NCBI GenBank assembly: GCA_036346405.1
Contig: CM070561.1
Location: forward strand, 5,954,834-6,018,833
Direction of reading: 5' to 3'
Source: Phyllostachys edulis
Lineage: Eukaryota; Streptophyta; Magnoliopsida; Poales; Poaceae
DNA: 64,000 bases
Positions 23,943 to 36,300 of the stretch are shown here, piece by piece. Position numbers and translations under genes: made by a program. The notes beneath the pieces are model-generated. The model saw nothing but the letters and a program-made list of their open reading frames with translations. It was not told the DNA's origin and did not search any database. Within the stretch, counting starts at the first letter, position 1. Every line of letters starts with the position of its first letter.

Positions 23943-24470
23943 GTGGAGCGGAAAGTGAAACTCGCTGAGTCTCCGATCGACATCAACCCATCCAGGTGGT
24001 CAGAGACAATTATCTCCTTCGGCAAAGAAGACTGCCCCATCTCGTCGACTCGACCAGGTAGGTTCCCTATCATAGTTGAACCTACTATTAATAACTACAA
24101 AGTTAATAGAGTCTTAATAAATGGAGGTAGTTCTTTAAACATTTTATTTATAAGAGCATTGGAAGAAATGCAAATTCCCAGATCAAAGGTAAAACCTGTG
24201 AAATATGTCTTTCATGACATAGTTCCCGGTTCTACCGTAAAACCGATAGGGCAACTGTCCCTACTGGTCACGTTCGGAAGGCCTGACAACTCCCGAACAG
24301 AAAAAAATTCCATTTGATGTGGTGGATTTCGAAACCGCATACAATGAGATCCTTGGTCGTCCGACATTAGAAAAATTCCTGATAGCCATGCATTACGGCT
24401 ATCAGAGTCTAAAGTTTGCAGTAATCGTCTCAACTTGGAAGTCATTCCAACAGAGGACAACTAAGTCTTG
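23943..24470 (+). pseudogene. Retroviral-type aspartic protease, active-site Asp lost
   Basis: Reads ...VKLAESPIDINPSRW, then NNYKVNRVLINGGSSLNILF, where lineage members normally have DGGSS; the catalytic Asp is Asn here. It continues to FHDIVPGSTVKPIGQLSLLVTFG, with a frameshift near 24300 and the downstream FETAYNEILGRPTLEKFLIAMHY block. RT, RNase H and integrase do not follow; unrelated sequence starts at about 24475, so the element is cut off. Confidence 0.75.
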
Positions 24471-24479
24471 AATTATCTC

Positions 24480-25200
24480 AGTAGGTGATACTGATGTAGT
24501 TGAATCCACCAATATGGGCATCGTTGAATCCAGTGCAGGCACTCTGTTTTATGAAGTTGGGAGCAATGGCGTTGATTGTGTTGATACCGACAATGGCGTT
24601 GATTGTGGTGACAACATCAAGGATGAATTTTTGGATGTTATGGAGTCAAAGTTTAATACTACAGCAGATGCAGTGGACACAACCAACGTGGAAACTGTCG
24701 AGCTCGCGATCATCGCCTCCATCAAAGGTGATCGGGGCGGCGGTAGGGTCAGTGAAGACAAAGGGATGAGAGGAGTGTCGCTAGCGTCGAAGCCATTGAA
24801 GTCACGGGGAGTCGTGTCGATGCTGTTGAAGGATTTCACCATGTCGCTGGAGTCGAAACCGCGGGGAGTCACATCGATGCTGTCGAAGGATTTCGCCATG
24901 TCACTGGCGATGAAGCCGTTAAAGCCGTGGAGAGTCGCGTCGATGCCGTCGAAGGTGGCTCCATTGACGGCGGCCGCCGTCGGGCGCGAGCAGCGCATGA
25001 TATCGTCGGTGGGGGCGGAGGGCAGTGGTGGATTGGATAGGCAAGGTTGGCGCGAAAGTGAACCGAGGGGAGGGCCGCCCGTAGGGAACTGGAAGAGGAG
25101 GAGGCAGTTCGGGAGTTGGAATCGAGCGCTTTGAGATTGCTTCTCTGGGAGCACAAGTGGTGAGCATCGGGATGGGGCCTTGAGAGGACGACTGAAAGGC
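24480..25200. other. GC-rich stretch with a degenerate internal repeat, origin unknown
   Basis: Open on both strands. At 24780-24960 a phrase like 'gggagtcgtgtcgatgctgttgaaggatttc(a/g)ccatgtc' repeats about three times. On the minus strand it looks like a GC-rich leader followed by FDSID-type repeats; on the plus strand the frame 24514-25134 is acidic at its start. It could be a leader/first exon of the FAR1-like gene displaced by the gypsy insertion, or a captured gene fragment. I cannot decide. Confidence 0.35.
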
Positions 25201-25499
25201 CCTGTCCCAGAGGATTTTTTTTCACGATGATTTGGGTCGTCACTCGTCAGCTTTTGTTTTTGGGAGTTTGGGGGACTCAGTAGGGTTTGAGCACGCCAAA
25301 AAATTAAAAGGGGCGATGTCCAATCGAACCGATTTTTGGTTTTTTTCCGGCCATTTTCAGCCGAAATTTTCAAACAAAAAATTAAATTTAGAAAAAAAAA
25401 TGGTTGAAATTTGTTGAAAAAATCGGCCAGATTTCGGCTGAAAATCGGCACGCACAGATTTTGCTCAGGTTTCCAGAACATGTTTACAAGGGAAAAAAC

Positions 25500-26300
25500 G
25501 TCCAAACACAATTAAGATTACAGATTTTCATAATCATCCAAAACAACAGCAAAGGAATCCAAAATGCATTGACAGATTACAGAAAACATCACCCAAAACA
25601 GCAACTGGACTCATGGAGAAGTGGAGATCATGCCTGGACAAATCATCCAAAACTGAGTTGAGGATGTAGTCTTGTAGTTGTAGACCATGCCTGGAGCCAA
25701 GAACAACAAAGGAATCTAGAATGCATTGACAGATTGTAGTATTTGTGCAAACAAAGACCTGAAAAACAAGATTGACATATTGAATCCAAAGTCCAGACTG
25801 TAGTACTGGACTCCAGACTGTAACTTTGACATTTTGAATCCAAAATGCATTTGACATATTGTAGTATTGGTATAGAGACTCTGGTATAGGCTTATACCTG
25901 AAGATGAGTTCCAAACTCCAGAATGCATCGACAGATTGTAGTCTTTGTCAAAACATAAACCTGAAAAATCAGATTGACAGATTGAATCCTCTCAGATTGA
26001 ACAATATGGTTCATATCCATTCCAACAAGCAAAATGCATTTGCAGTTATAGGCTTATAGCTCAAGATGAGTTCCAATAAAATGAACAAATTCTGATTTTT
26101 TTAAGCTACAGAACAAAATCAGATGAGTTCAAGATCCAGAAATTCTATTTTTTAAGCTGAGTTCATGATTCGGAAGTTCAAGATGCATTATAGAAATTCT
26201 TGAAGTTCAAATGCATTACAGGGAAGATCGATGGGTACATGCATTGCTGTGTAGAGAGATCGATCGATGTCATGGAATCAATTAAATCGCACTAACAAGA
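25500..26300. repeat. Degenerate tandem repeat
   Basis: The phrase 'gaatccaaaatgcattgacagattgtagta' and variants recur at about 25555, 25715, 25840, 25915 and 25980, with 'tgagttccaa' spacers. No coding potential. Confidence 0.5.
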
Positions 26301-26571
26301 AATTTCCTAGTATTGATTTGTGAATCTGTAACAGCCCCAAAATTGGGACCGCTAGAATCTTTACAACTGTCCAAGATGTACAGTTGTAAAGTCGTGGTTT
26401 CACAAGCAAGCAAACGATTACAACAAAAGACAGACTTTTATTATAGTATTTAAGGCTTAACAGCCAGCTTGAAAGCAGAAGCGGGCATCCAAGCCCAAAT
26501 ATAATATATTACAGTGCAAAAGTGTGCTGAAATCACAGGCAAGCTTGGGCGCAAAAGAGACCCTAATACCA

Positions 26572-26636
26572 CTAGTCGTCACCGTCTAACAGTTCCTCCT
26601 GCTTGTACAGGTCACCTGGTTCCTCCCAAAATTCTT
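26572..26636 (-). other. LTR exon B, open in phase and ending TAG
   Basis: After a CAACAG acceptor the minus strand encodes EFWEEPGDLYKQEELLDGDD then TAG, when one base (G) is supplied by exon A. Strongly acidic like exon B of other LTRs although the sequence is diverged. Confidence 0.4.
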
Positions 26637-28770
26637 CTGTTGATGATTAGTAAGAATGAGTACAACCACCGTACCCAGCAAGTTGCATAAGAAATTCTAT
26701 TTAACTATATGCTAGGATTAACAATGGAAGTTACCAATACAGGTATATGTGGAATGCAATAGTTGAATTTAAAACCTGCACAATAATTAAAAACAGTAAA
26801 ACAATAATAAGTATAGCCACAGCGGTTTACAACATATGAAAATTACCAATTAACAACTGTAAAAGCCTACTTATGCCTTGTATACTGGAATCACCCATGA
26901 ACACAGCTTCATTAACCGGAAGCACGGTGTATTCGAATACCGTTGATTTGTACTCTGCAGAGTTGCCCAACTTTACCCATACGATATCTCATACTCATAC
27001 TATCAAGCTATATACACGCAACCAGATAGCGTGTGACTGAGTTGAGATAACAATATCTTTTCCACTGCTCAACCTTTCTAGTCTCTACCCGGTAGGTTCA
27101 AGGTCCATACAGCCTTGGGAGACCACCGGCCAAAGGTGGAATCCGCACTCCGAGGCTGATGGGTCCATACCGTTGTGTAGTTCAGCGAGTGCCCTAACAG
27201 GACTACTCCTGACTCACCCCACTCCGCGACTGCTCTATCACACAAGAGCAGTTGATAGCCTGTAGATATTCAATTTGGAGAGCTGTGTACTAAGCCAAGT
27301 TGGTTAAACCACGCCTGTGGTTGAGCGGGGTCTATGTCTGTTTACTTGGCACAAGTTTTTTTGTCCTTACTTAACATCCGGTGAAGTGATGGACCATTTA
27401 CCAACTTGTGGCCATCCACCTCCAGATCTCACCGATGTCTCACTTTTATCAAGTATATTGGGTTATCCATCCTTTTGGTCTCAACCCTCAACTTTCCACC
27501 AAAACCTATTGGCTCGAAGCCAACCTTCCTTATCAGTGTTTAGAAATGAGTTTTTGTATGATATTGTGGAATATTTGCTATTGTTTTATGTGGACTAAAT
27601 TTGTCAAGGTGAATATGGCCCACAAGATTGGGTGGTTTGGTATGTGGGGTGAAGGGTTATATCTATTCAACATGGCATTCCAAAGTATTATTTCTTTATT
27701 GAAATAATTGGCTAAAATATATTAACAATAATAATAATTATTATTATATGGAATGTAGGTTCAATATGTTCAAGGTATGCAACTTGCCTCCTTGCTCGAA
27801 GTCCTCAAAAAGTCCTGCTGCTCCTGTGTCTTGTCCGGTGTTGTCCTATGCTGGGTCGTCGGAGTCGAAACATAGCATAAGACACAAAAATCAAATAAAA
27901 TAACTGGCTCGACAAGGAATGAGCCTGGAAAATAGATCCAAATACAACAAAAATATAAAAAGAGATAAAGAAACAACTAAAGAGGTAAAAAGATTTATCA
28001 GGAGTTTGATATGGCTGAACGGAGTTAAGAATGGGTTTTATGGGTTCGAGATGGTCAGAATGAGTATGAAATGTCAATTTTAGGGTTTTGATGAATAGTG
28101 ACCCTTTTACTGTTTATACCTAAAAATAGATTATGAACAGTAATTAACCACTAAACTTGTTTAAGAAACAGTAATCTATTTTACTATTTTTATGTTTTGA
28201 ACAGTAAACTAGATGAACATTGTATGGGCTGAATTAAAGAATGAACAGTGTTTTGTTTTGCACAGTGCTGGGCCACGGATTTGAGCCGAAGCCCATTTGC
28301 TTTATGGCCCGAGCGGCTTGGCCTTTTAAGGCCTGAGTGCGCTCGGCCGAGAGACCCGAGTGCCTCAGCGGCGCACACACACGGAGAAAGGGAGGGAGTT
28401 GAAGGGACTAGCGGTCTTTGGGCGCCATGATGGCTCGGCCAATGATCCAGGGAAGGAGCGGGAGGCTTCACCGAGGTGAGTGCCTCTCCCTTTTGGGGGT
28501 TTTTGCTGTGGGCTGGGGTTTTGGAGCTAGGTTGTGGTGGCGGGTGGGGAAAAGGCAACTTGATGAAGCTCGCAGGCCGAGGCGGAGGGTGGGGAAGGGG
28601 TCCGGAGGAAGGGTGGTGTTGGGGTGTTTGGATGGGAGGGATTTGGACCGGGGGGGGGGTGAAATCGGTTTCTGAGGAGAACCGAGGCGTGGCGACTCGG
28701 CCGGCTTTGGGGACGAAGGAGGGGGGACTTGGTTGATGCTTGGTGCGAATGAGGAAGGCCGAGCGGGTTG

Positions 28771-28780
28771 GCTTTTATAG
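28771..28780 (-). promoter_or_regulatory. TATA box of the minus-strand LTR
   Basis: Minus-strand CTATAAAAGC, followed by a GC-rich leader, about 520 bp from the LTR start. Confidence 0.7.
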
Positions 28781-29331
28781 CCGGTGGAGGGCGGTGGGAG
28801 TAGTGGAGGCGCTGGTGCGTGTTGGCGACGTGGGCGATGGAGCAAAAATGGCGCCGGGTAGGGGTGAGGTGGGAGCATGGTGCGCACGTGGGTGGAGTCG
28901 CGGTGGCTGACTCCTCGCTAGAGCAGCCGAGGTGGTGGCGGGTCGCCAATTGCAAGAAGATGGCGATTTAGATGGGAGCGGTGTGGGGCTGCGGCAAGGC
29001 GGCGCCGATTGAAGGCAGAGGGGGAGGTGGCGCAGTGAGGTGGCGGTGCCCTGGTGCGGTTTGGCGCGGAGTGGCGGCCAGGGGCGGTGGCAGGCGGCGT
29101 CTCCCATGGCGACGCGCAGCGGAGGCGACGGGGTGGAGGTGGTTTTGGGTGATGCCGCTTCTGGAGAGGGGAAGGCGGGAGGACCAAAAGGGAAAGTGGG
29201 GATTTTGCTGGATTTTGCTGAAGTGGGAAAGAAAACGAATTTCAAACCAAAAACTCAAATCAAATTTGAAATCTTTGAATTTTTGAGGTTGTTTCAACCT
29301 ATCCCCCTTAAAGGAATATCGACCTCAAGAT

Positions 29332-31767
29332 TCACACAGGACCGGGGAACAGGTTGGGGAAATCTCGCTGCATTTTCGATTCCTTTTCCCATGTTGCTTC
29401 TTCCCCTGTCTGATTTTTCCAGTGAACCTTGCAAAATTTAATATTCTTGCCTCTTAACTGTCTTTCTGTGGTGTCAAGTATCAACAGGGGTTCTTCCTCA
29501 TAAGTCAAATCATTCTGCAGTTCTATCTCTTCAAGTGGTACTTGCTCTGTTGGTTGTCTTAAACACTTTCTGAGTTGAGATACATAGAATACATCATGTA
29601 TACCAGTCGGGTTTGGTGTCAGGTGTAACTTGTATTCCACTTCTATTCTCTTCATAATTTTGTATGGGCCAATGTATCTTGGGGCTAATTTTCCCTGTAC
29701 TTGAAACCTTCGTACTGTTTTGAATGGTGTAACTTTCAAGTATACCAGATCTCCTATTTCAAAACTCAAATCTTTTCTGCGTTTGTCTGCATACTCTTTC
29801 TGACGGCTTTGAGCAATCTTCATTTTGTCTCTTATCATTCTGACTTGATCTTCTGAATCATGTGCTATCTGAGGGCCTAGTAACTGTCTTTCCCCAGTGT
29901 CTGTCCAGTTTAATGGTGTTCTACACTCCTTGCCATATAGGGCTTCAAAAGGTGCTATTTTGATGCTAGTCTGATAACTGTTATTGTAAGAGAATTCTGC
30001 AAAAGGTAAACATTTATCTCAAGTTGCTCCATAGGCTAAAGCACATGCGCTCAACATATCCTTTAATATTTGATTGACTCTCTCTGTCTACCCCCAGTCT
30101 GTGGATGGTAAGCTATGCTGAATGCTAAATCTGTTCCCATGGCTTCATGTAATTTCTTCCAGAATTTAGATGTGAACTGTGCTCCTCTATCTGACACTAT
30201 TCTTTTTGGAATTCCATGTAATGATATTACCTTGGTCATGTATAATTCTGCCAACTTATGCTTTCCATATGTTTGCTGGATTGGAAAAAAATGTGCCACT
30301 TTTGTTAGTCTATCCACTATTACCCATATTGCATCATATCCTTTTTGTGTTTTGGCAATCATATGATGAAATCCATGCCAATTTCTTCTCATTTCCAATC
30401 TGGCACTGGTAGGGGTTGTAACAATCCTGAAGGCTTCTGATGGTTTATTTTAATCTTTTGACATATATCACACTTGGCTATGTACTCAGCTATCTCTCTT
30501 TTCATCTTTTTCCACCAAAACCTCTTCTTCAAGTCTTGGTACATTTTTGTTCCCCCTGGATGTATTGAGAATTGGGATGAGTGAGCTTCTTGTAGAATCA
30601 ACTGTTTCAGTTCCTCTTTGTCTTGTACACACAGACGGCCTTTAAATCGTATTACTCCCTGATCATCCTTCTTGAATTCCACTATCTCCCCATCTGGATT
30701 ATCTGCCAAGAGTTGTTGAATTTCTTGATCTTCCTGTTGTGCTTGTTTGACTTGATCAACTAAGTTTGACTGTATCGCCAAAGCTGATATTGATCCTTGT
30801 TCAACTATTTCCAAGTTTAGCTGCTGTATTTCCAATAGTAGCTGTGACTTACATTCCTATAATGCATTCAGACTATGATATGCCTTTCTGCTAAGTGCAT
30901 CTGCCACAACATTTGCTTTTCCCGAGTGGTACTGAATATCAAGATCATAATCTTTGATTAACTCTAGCCATCTTCTCTGTCTGAGATTCAGATCTGGTTG
31001 GGTGAATATATATTTCAGACTCTTATGGTCAGAAAATACTTCACAATGATTTCCTAGCAGATAATGCCTCCATATTTTTAAAGAATGAATCACTGCTGCT
31101 AGCTCCAAATCATATGTGGGATAATTTTCTTCATGATTCCTTAACTGTCTTGAAGCATATGCCACAACTTTTCCATCTTGCATCAGTACACATCCTAATC
31201 CTTGTTTTGAAGCATCACAATAAATCTGAAAATCCTTTTCTGGGTTTGGAAGTATCAAACTGGGGTAGTGGTCAGTCTGACTTTCAATTCCTGAAAGTTT
31301 TCCTCACACTTGTCTGTCCAATTAAAAGGAATATCCTTCCTGAGGAGCTGAGTGAGTGGGCGAGCAATCTTTGAGAAGTTCTCTATAAATCTGCGGTAAT
31401 ATCCCGTTAGACCCAAGAAACTTCTTATCTCAGTCACTGTCTTTGGTTGTCTCCATTCTTGTAGTGCTCTGACTTTTTCTGGGTCAACTTTTACTCCTTC
31501 TGTGATAATGTGCTCTAAGAAAGACACTTCTTTCATCCAGAATTCACACTTTGAGAATTTTGCATATAACTGATGCTCTCTCAATTTGGTTAGGGCTAGA
31601 TGGAGATGTTGTTTGTGCTCTTCTTCACTTTTTGAATTTATCAATATATCATCCACAAATACTACCACAAACTGATCCAGGTATTCCATATAAACTTGAT
31701 TCATCAGGTTCATGAAATAAGCTGGGGCATTGGTCAATCCAAAAGGTACTGCTGTGAACTCAAATAG
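29332..31767 (-). pseudogene. Chromodomain Ty3/gypsy pol, 3' part (RT end to chromodomain)
   Basis: Minus strand, in order: C-terminal RT from FEFTAVPFGLTNAPAYFM with the catalytic FVDDIL (about 31650); RNase H (FQIYCDASKQGLGCV, LELAAVIHSLKIWRHYL, DHKSLKYIF); integrase zinc finger (EAHSSQFSIH ... CDICQ) and core (MDFI, SDRGAQF); GPY-type block; and a C-terminal chromodomain (ILDTTERQLRGKNIKF ... EEATWEKE). A one-base deletion between RT and RNase H (about 31256), a TAG near 30857, a Trp-to-stop and a frameshift near 30395 make it non-functional. The chromodomain and tRNA-Met relatives place it in the Tekay-like chromoviruses. RT's N-terminal half is cut off by an LTR at 31768. Confidence 0.88.
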
Positions 31768-33195
31768 TGTCGGGACAAAAAAATACAATTCTGGACCCTC
31801 TGTGTATACTGCACTAGTCTAGGATCACGCTAGTGCACACAGTGGCAACATCGATAAAATATCATTTTCATATACAAAGATGACTAATAAATAGGCAAAT
31901 AACAATAAATATCAGAGTAAAGACCTTAAGGTCAAAGCTTACAATTAATGTGTCAGAAGGCGAATAGCTCAATTAAGCTGCAGCGGAATGTAACGGAATA
32001 ACTTCAGTGAAGCCCATCCATATGTCCACAGGTAATTTGCTGGGGTAGCGCGACGTAGTTCTCCACGATCCTTGAAGTAGACCTTGTTGACTGACGATTC
32101 CTTCACTTCTGTTGATTGATTATAGCAAGCATGAGTACACAACCGTACTCGCAAGTCATATCACAGAATGCAATGTATAGATGCATGCTTATTCCAAAGG
32201 AATGGCTTCTGTGGTTCTTTTGCAGAAATGCAACATTTGCTGTTTGAATATGAATAATAGATTGAAAGCATAGTTCAAAAATAAATAGATAATAATAATT
32301 TAACAGTTTTAGTTCACAAAGACACATAGCCTAAACAAGTTATTCACACAGCCATATGACTTAGATCACACAACTGTCCCTTCCCAAGGTTTTATGAAAA
32401 TCTACCCCTCGTGTGAAATCCCCGAGCATGTCTATGACCATGGACGCGGTTATTTGAATAGATTGATTCAACACTCTGTAGACTTTGTACACTTTACCCA
32501 CAAGATGCAATCAACTTGTACGGAGCTGATCACAACAAAACCTTTTAGAAACTTCATGTCAAGCATTGATACTCCCAGTGTGCTTACAAACCGTCATACT
32601 AAACTATACACAGTGGATGGTACAACACACATTATTGGATAGGGAAGCGGCGAACCGTCCCGCGATGCGACTACTTGGTAGCCCACCTCCACCCAATCAA
32701 CACAGTCTAACCTATAACCTGAGTATCAATGTCAAGAATCCATAACTTACTAAGTTAGGCCCGTCCCATACCAGACATATGGTTGTACAGTAAGGCTTAG
32801 TTCAATGGCGCACAAAGTTAAGTCCTTAATTGACCAAGACAAAACTTTCAATTTATAACTACAAATCCCTATGCACACAGTGTTTTAATCCCATGCACAC
32901 AGATCCACCAAAAGTAGCACACAGTACCACTTGCCTCCGTCTAAATCCTTTCCCACCCTGTTGGTTAAGTGCAACACATGCCATCAACGAGTAATAGCAC
33001 ATAGTACACACAATTTTATCACTTAGTTCCATAATCACTTAGTCAAGTTTGAAATAGCAACTTACATGAAATGATAACTCGTGGCATGGCTAAGCAAACT
33101 AATCGTATCTAACCAACCCACATTGGTGCTACGATAATACCAAATAATAAACCAATCTAGGATGACAGAAGATTATGACATGTCAAATAGACAAG
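31768..33195 (-). repeat. LTR B1, first half (split by a later insertion)
   Basis: Begins TGTCGGGAC on the plus strand, directly inside the RT frame. Its sister copy starts at 50672 (TGTCGGACC) inside the Mutator-like gene. It contains the shared LTR box (about 32425-32461), the hairpin (32133-32150) and a decayed exon B (about 32050-32102). Similarity to the sister resumes at 45005, so the block 33196-44999 was inserted into it. Plus-strand start is taken as the LTR 3' end because the sister's TATA is on the minus strand. Confidence 0.75.
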
Positions 33196-33309
33196 TATGA
33201 CGACCCGGCCAGGGGCTAACCCGAGAGGTCCTCCAAGACCTCTCTGGGAGTCCACCAGGACCTCCCAGGAGGTCTAAAAGACCTCCTCGGGCTAGTTCCC
33301 TGGACCTCC

Positions 33310-36300
33310 AGGAGGTCCAGAGACCCCTTTGCCATAGCCACCACCTCCTCCAGCTGAAAGGCCAAATTGGAATCAAATGATGGCAAATCAGGCCCAATTG
33401 ATCAATTTGCTGGTTCAGTCTATTAACAATACACAGAACCTCCAAGCAGCCGCAGCAGCTCAACCACCTGTGTATGTTCCACCTCCCCAAAGGGCTAATA
33501 TTTCCGAGTTTATGAGGATGAGGCCACCCACATTTTTCAGCACCACTGAGCCTATGGAGGCTGACGATTGGCTCAGAACTGTGAGCAGAAAGCTTGATAT
33601 GATCCAATGCTCAGACCGAGAGAGAGTTTTGTATGCCTCACACCAACTTCATGGACCAGCTTCGGAGTGGTGGGACAACTTCACTCAGTCCTACACCAAT
33701 GCTCAAACTATTACTTGGGATGAGTTTGTTCAAGCTTTTCACCGGGTACATATTCCCCATGGTATGATGTTGCTAAATAAGAAAGAATTCAGATCCTTGC
33801 GCCAAGGGAATCGCACAGTCAGTGAGTATCTCCATAGATTCAACCAATTGGCAAGATACGCACCCGAAGATGTGGCTACTGATGAGTCCAAGCAAGAGCG
33901 CTTCTTGGAAGGGCTCAATGATGATCTTTCAGTTCAGCTTCTTGCTCATAACTTTCCCGATTTTCAGCAGCTTGTCAGTATGGCAATACGGCAAGAGGGC
34001 AAGCATCTTGAGATAGAAAATCGTAAGAAGAGGAAAGCAACTCAGCAGTTTAGTTCAGAAGGTTCTTCCAGGCCCAGGAACTCCTAATTTCAGCAAAGGA
34101 GACCTGTGACCTCCTCCCCTTCCAAGCCTCCAATGCAAGCAAAGCGTCCGAGTGCCTCCAGCCCCCGTATGACCTCTCCAGGAGGTCAATTTCAGAAGAA
34201 GCCAATCACAAATTCTGCAGCGAGAGTAACTTGTTTTTATTGCAATGAAGTTGGGCATTATGCCAGTAGGTGCCCAAAGAAGCAACAAGCAACAGCCGCT
34301 CCTCCCACCAAATCCAGTCAAGGGATTTCAACACATGGTAGCAATTCCAATGTGAAGCCTTTGGCTCAATTTGTCAAGGGACATGTGAATCATGTCACGG
34401 CTGAGGAAGCTCAGAATGCTTCGAACGTGGTCCTTGGTACGTTTCTTGTTAATTCCATACCAGCCTCAGTTCTTTTTGATTCCGGAGCTTCTCATTCGTT
34501 TGTCTCTTCTAAGTTTGTGGGTAGTAATGGGTTAGCTACATCTCCTCTAGTAAACCCTATGCTGATCCACTCCTCGGGCTCAAAAATGTGGACCAGTTCC
34601 TTATGCCCAAATCTTTCTTTGGAAATCTTGGGAGTTCCTTTCTCTGCAGACCTTATAGTCTTGCACTCTCAAGGTTTAGATGTAATTCTTGGAATGGACT
34701 GGTTAGCCAAGAACCAAGGTCAAATAGATTGTGCCAACAAATCTATTGTGCTCACCAATGAGCAAGGGATACAAGTTGAATTCAGCCTTGAGACCTCTCC
34801 TAGAGTAGGTCCTAGCTTGGCCTGTTTGAGAGAAGTTAAGCTTGAAGACCTCCCTATGGTGAGGGAATACCCTGATGTGTTCCCAAGTGAGTTTACCTGG
34901 AATGCCTCCAGACAGAGATTTGGAATTTGTCATTAACTTGATTCCAGGGACAACACCTATTTCCAAGAGACCCTATAGATTGCCAGTAAATGATCTTGTT
35001 GAGTTGAAGCAATAAATTGAAGAAATGCAAAGCAAAAGATTTGTTAGGCCGAGTTCCTCTCCTTAGGGAGCTCTAGTGATCTTTGTGGCAAAGAAGGATG
35101 GCACTCAACGTATGTGTGTAGATTATAGAGCTCTTAATGATGTCACTATCAAGAATAAATACCCTTTGCCTAGGATCGTTGACTTGTTTGATCAACTAAA
35201 AGGAGCATCAGTTTTCTCCAAGATTGATTTAAGGTCAGGTTATCACCAATTGAAGATCCGACAAGAGTACATCCCAAAGACAGCTTTCTCAACTCGATAT
35301 GGACTCTATGAGTTCACAGTCATGTCTTTTGGATTGACCAATGCTCCTGCATACTTTATGAATTTGATGAATAAAGTATTTATGGAGTATTTGGATAAGT
35401 CTATCGTTGTCTTCATTGATGACATTCTTGTATACTCTAAAAATAAAGAAGAGCATGAAGACCACCTTCGGTTGGTTCTAGACAAGCTTAGAGACCACCA
35501 GCTTTATGCAAAATTTCAGAAGTGTGATTTTTGGCTGAAGGAAGTTACCTTTTAAGGCCATGTTATGTCAGCTGCAGGTGTAGCAGTTAACCCTAGTAAG
35601 GTTCAAGATGTTTTAAATTGGAAGCCTCCCAAATCAGTGTCTCAAATTAGAAGCTTTCTTAGCATGGCAGGGTATTATCGTCGGTTTATTGAAGGCTTTT
35701 CAAAGATAGCAAGGCCTCTTACTCAGTTGCTCAAGAAGGAAAACAAGTTTGTTTGGACCATAGCTTGTGAGCAGAGTTTTCAAGAATTGAAGAAGCGTTT
35801 AACCTCTGCCCTAGTACTAATTTTGCCAGATATCCAAAAAGATTTTGAAGTCTTTTGTGATGCCTCTAGGCAGGGTCTTGGTTGTGTCTTGATGCAAGAA
35901 GGAAGAGTGGTAGCTTATGCTTCTCGGCAATTGAAGCCCCATGAAGCCAACTACCCCACTCATGATTTGGAATTGACTGCCGTAATGCATGCTCTGAAAA
36001 TTTGGCGCCATTACCTCATTGGTAACCATTGTGAGGTCTTTACAGACCACAAGAGCTTGAAATACATCTTTACTCAAGCAGATCTCAACCTTAGGCAGAG
36101 AAGGTAGTTGGAGCTCATCAAAGACTATGATATTGGAATCCACTATCACCCAGGCAAGGCAAATGTGGTGGCTGATGCTTTGAGCCAAAAGAGTTATTGC
36201 AGCACCTTAATGGTCCAAGAAAGTCAACCCAGTTTGTGCGAAGAATTGAGACGCCTAAATCTGGAAATTGTCAACCAAGGTTGTGTGTATGCTCTAGAAG

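Larger units (their letters stand above)
26327..29296 (-). repeat. 3' LTR (minus strand) of a chromodomain gypsy element
   Basis: On the minus strand it starts TGAAACAACC at 29296 after the purine tract AAGGGGGATAGG and ends GGGGCTGTTACA at 26327. It carries TATA at 28771-28780 (minus CTATAAAAGC), a GC-rich leader, exon A-like sequence ending near 27787-27791 at GAG|GCAAGT, a degenerate LTR box near 26920, a mismatched hairpin at 26658-26676 and exon B at 26572-26636. Confidence 0.85.

Noticed and set aside
28190..29245. Several long Pro/Ser/His-rich minus-strand frames
   Set aside because: They lie across the leader and U3 of the minus-strand LTR; overlapping frames in all phases indicate composition bias.
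33187..33310. 5' LTR of the plus-strand gag-pol at 33310
   Set aside because: It is an LTR 3' end in the opposite orientation, so it cannot be that polyprotein's 5' LTR.
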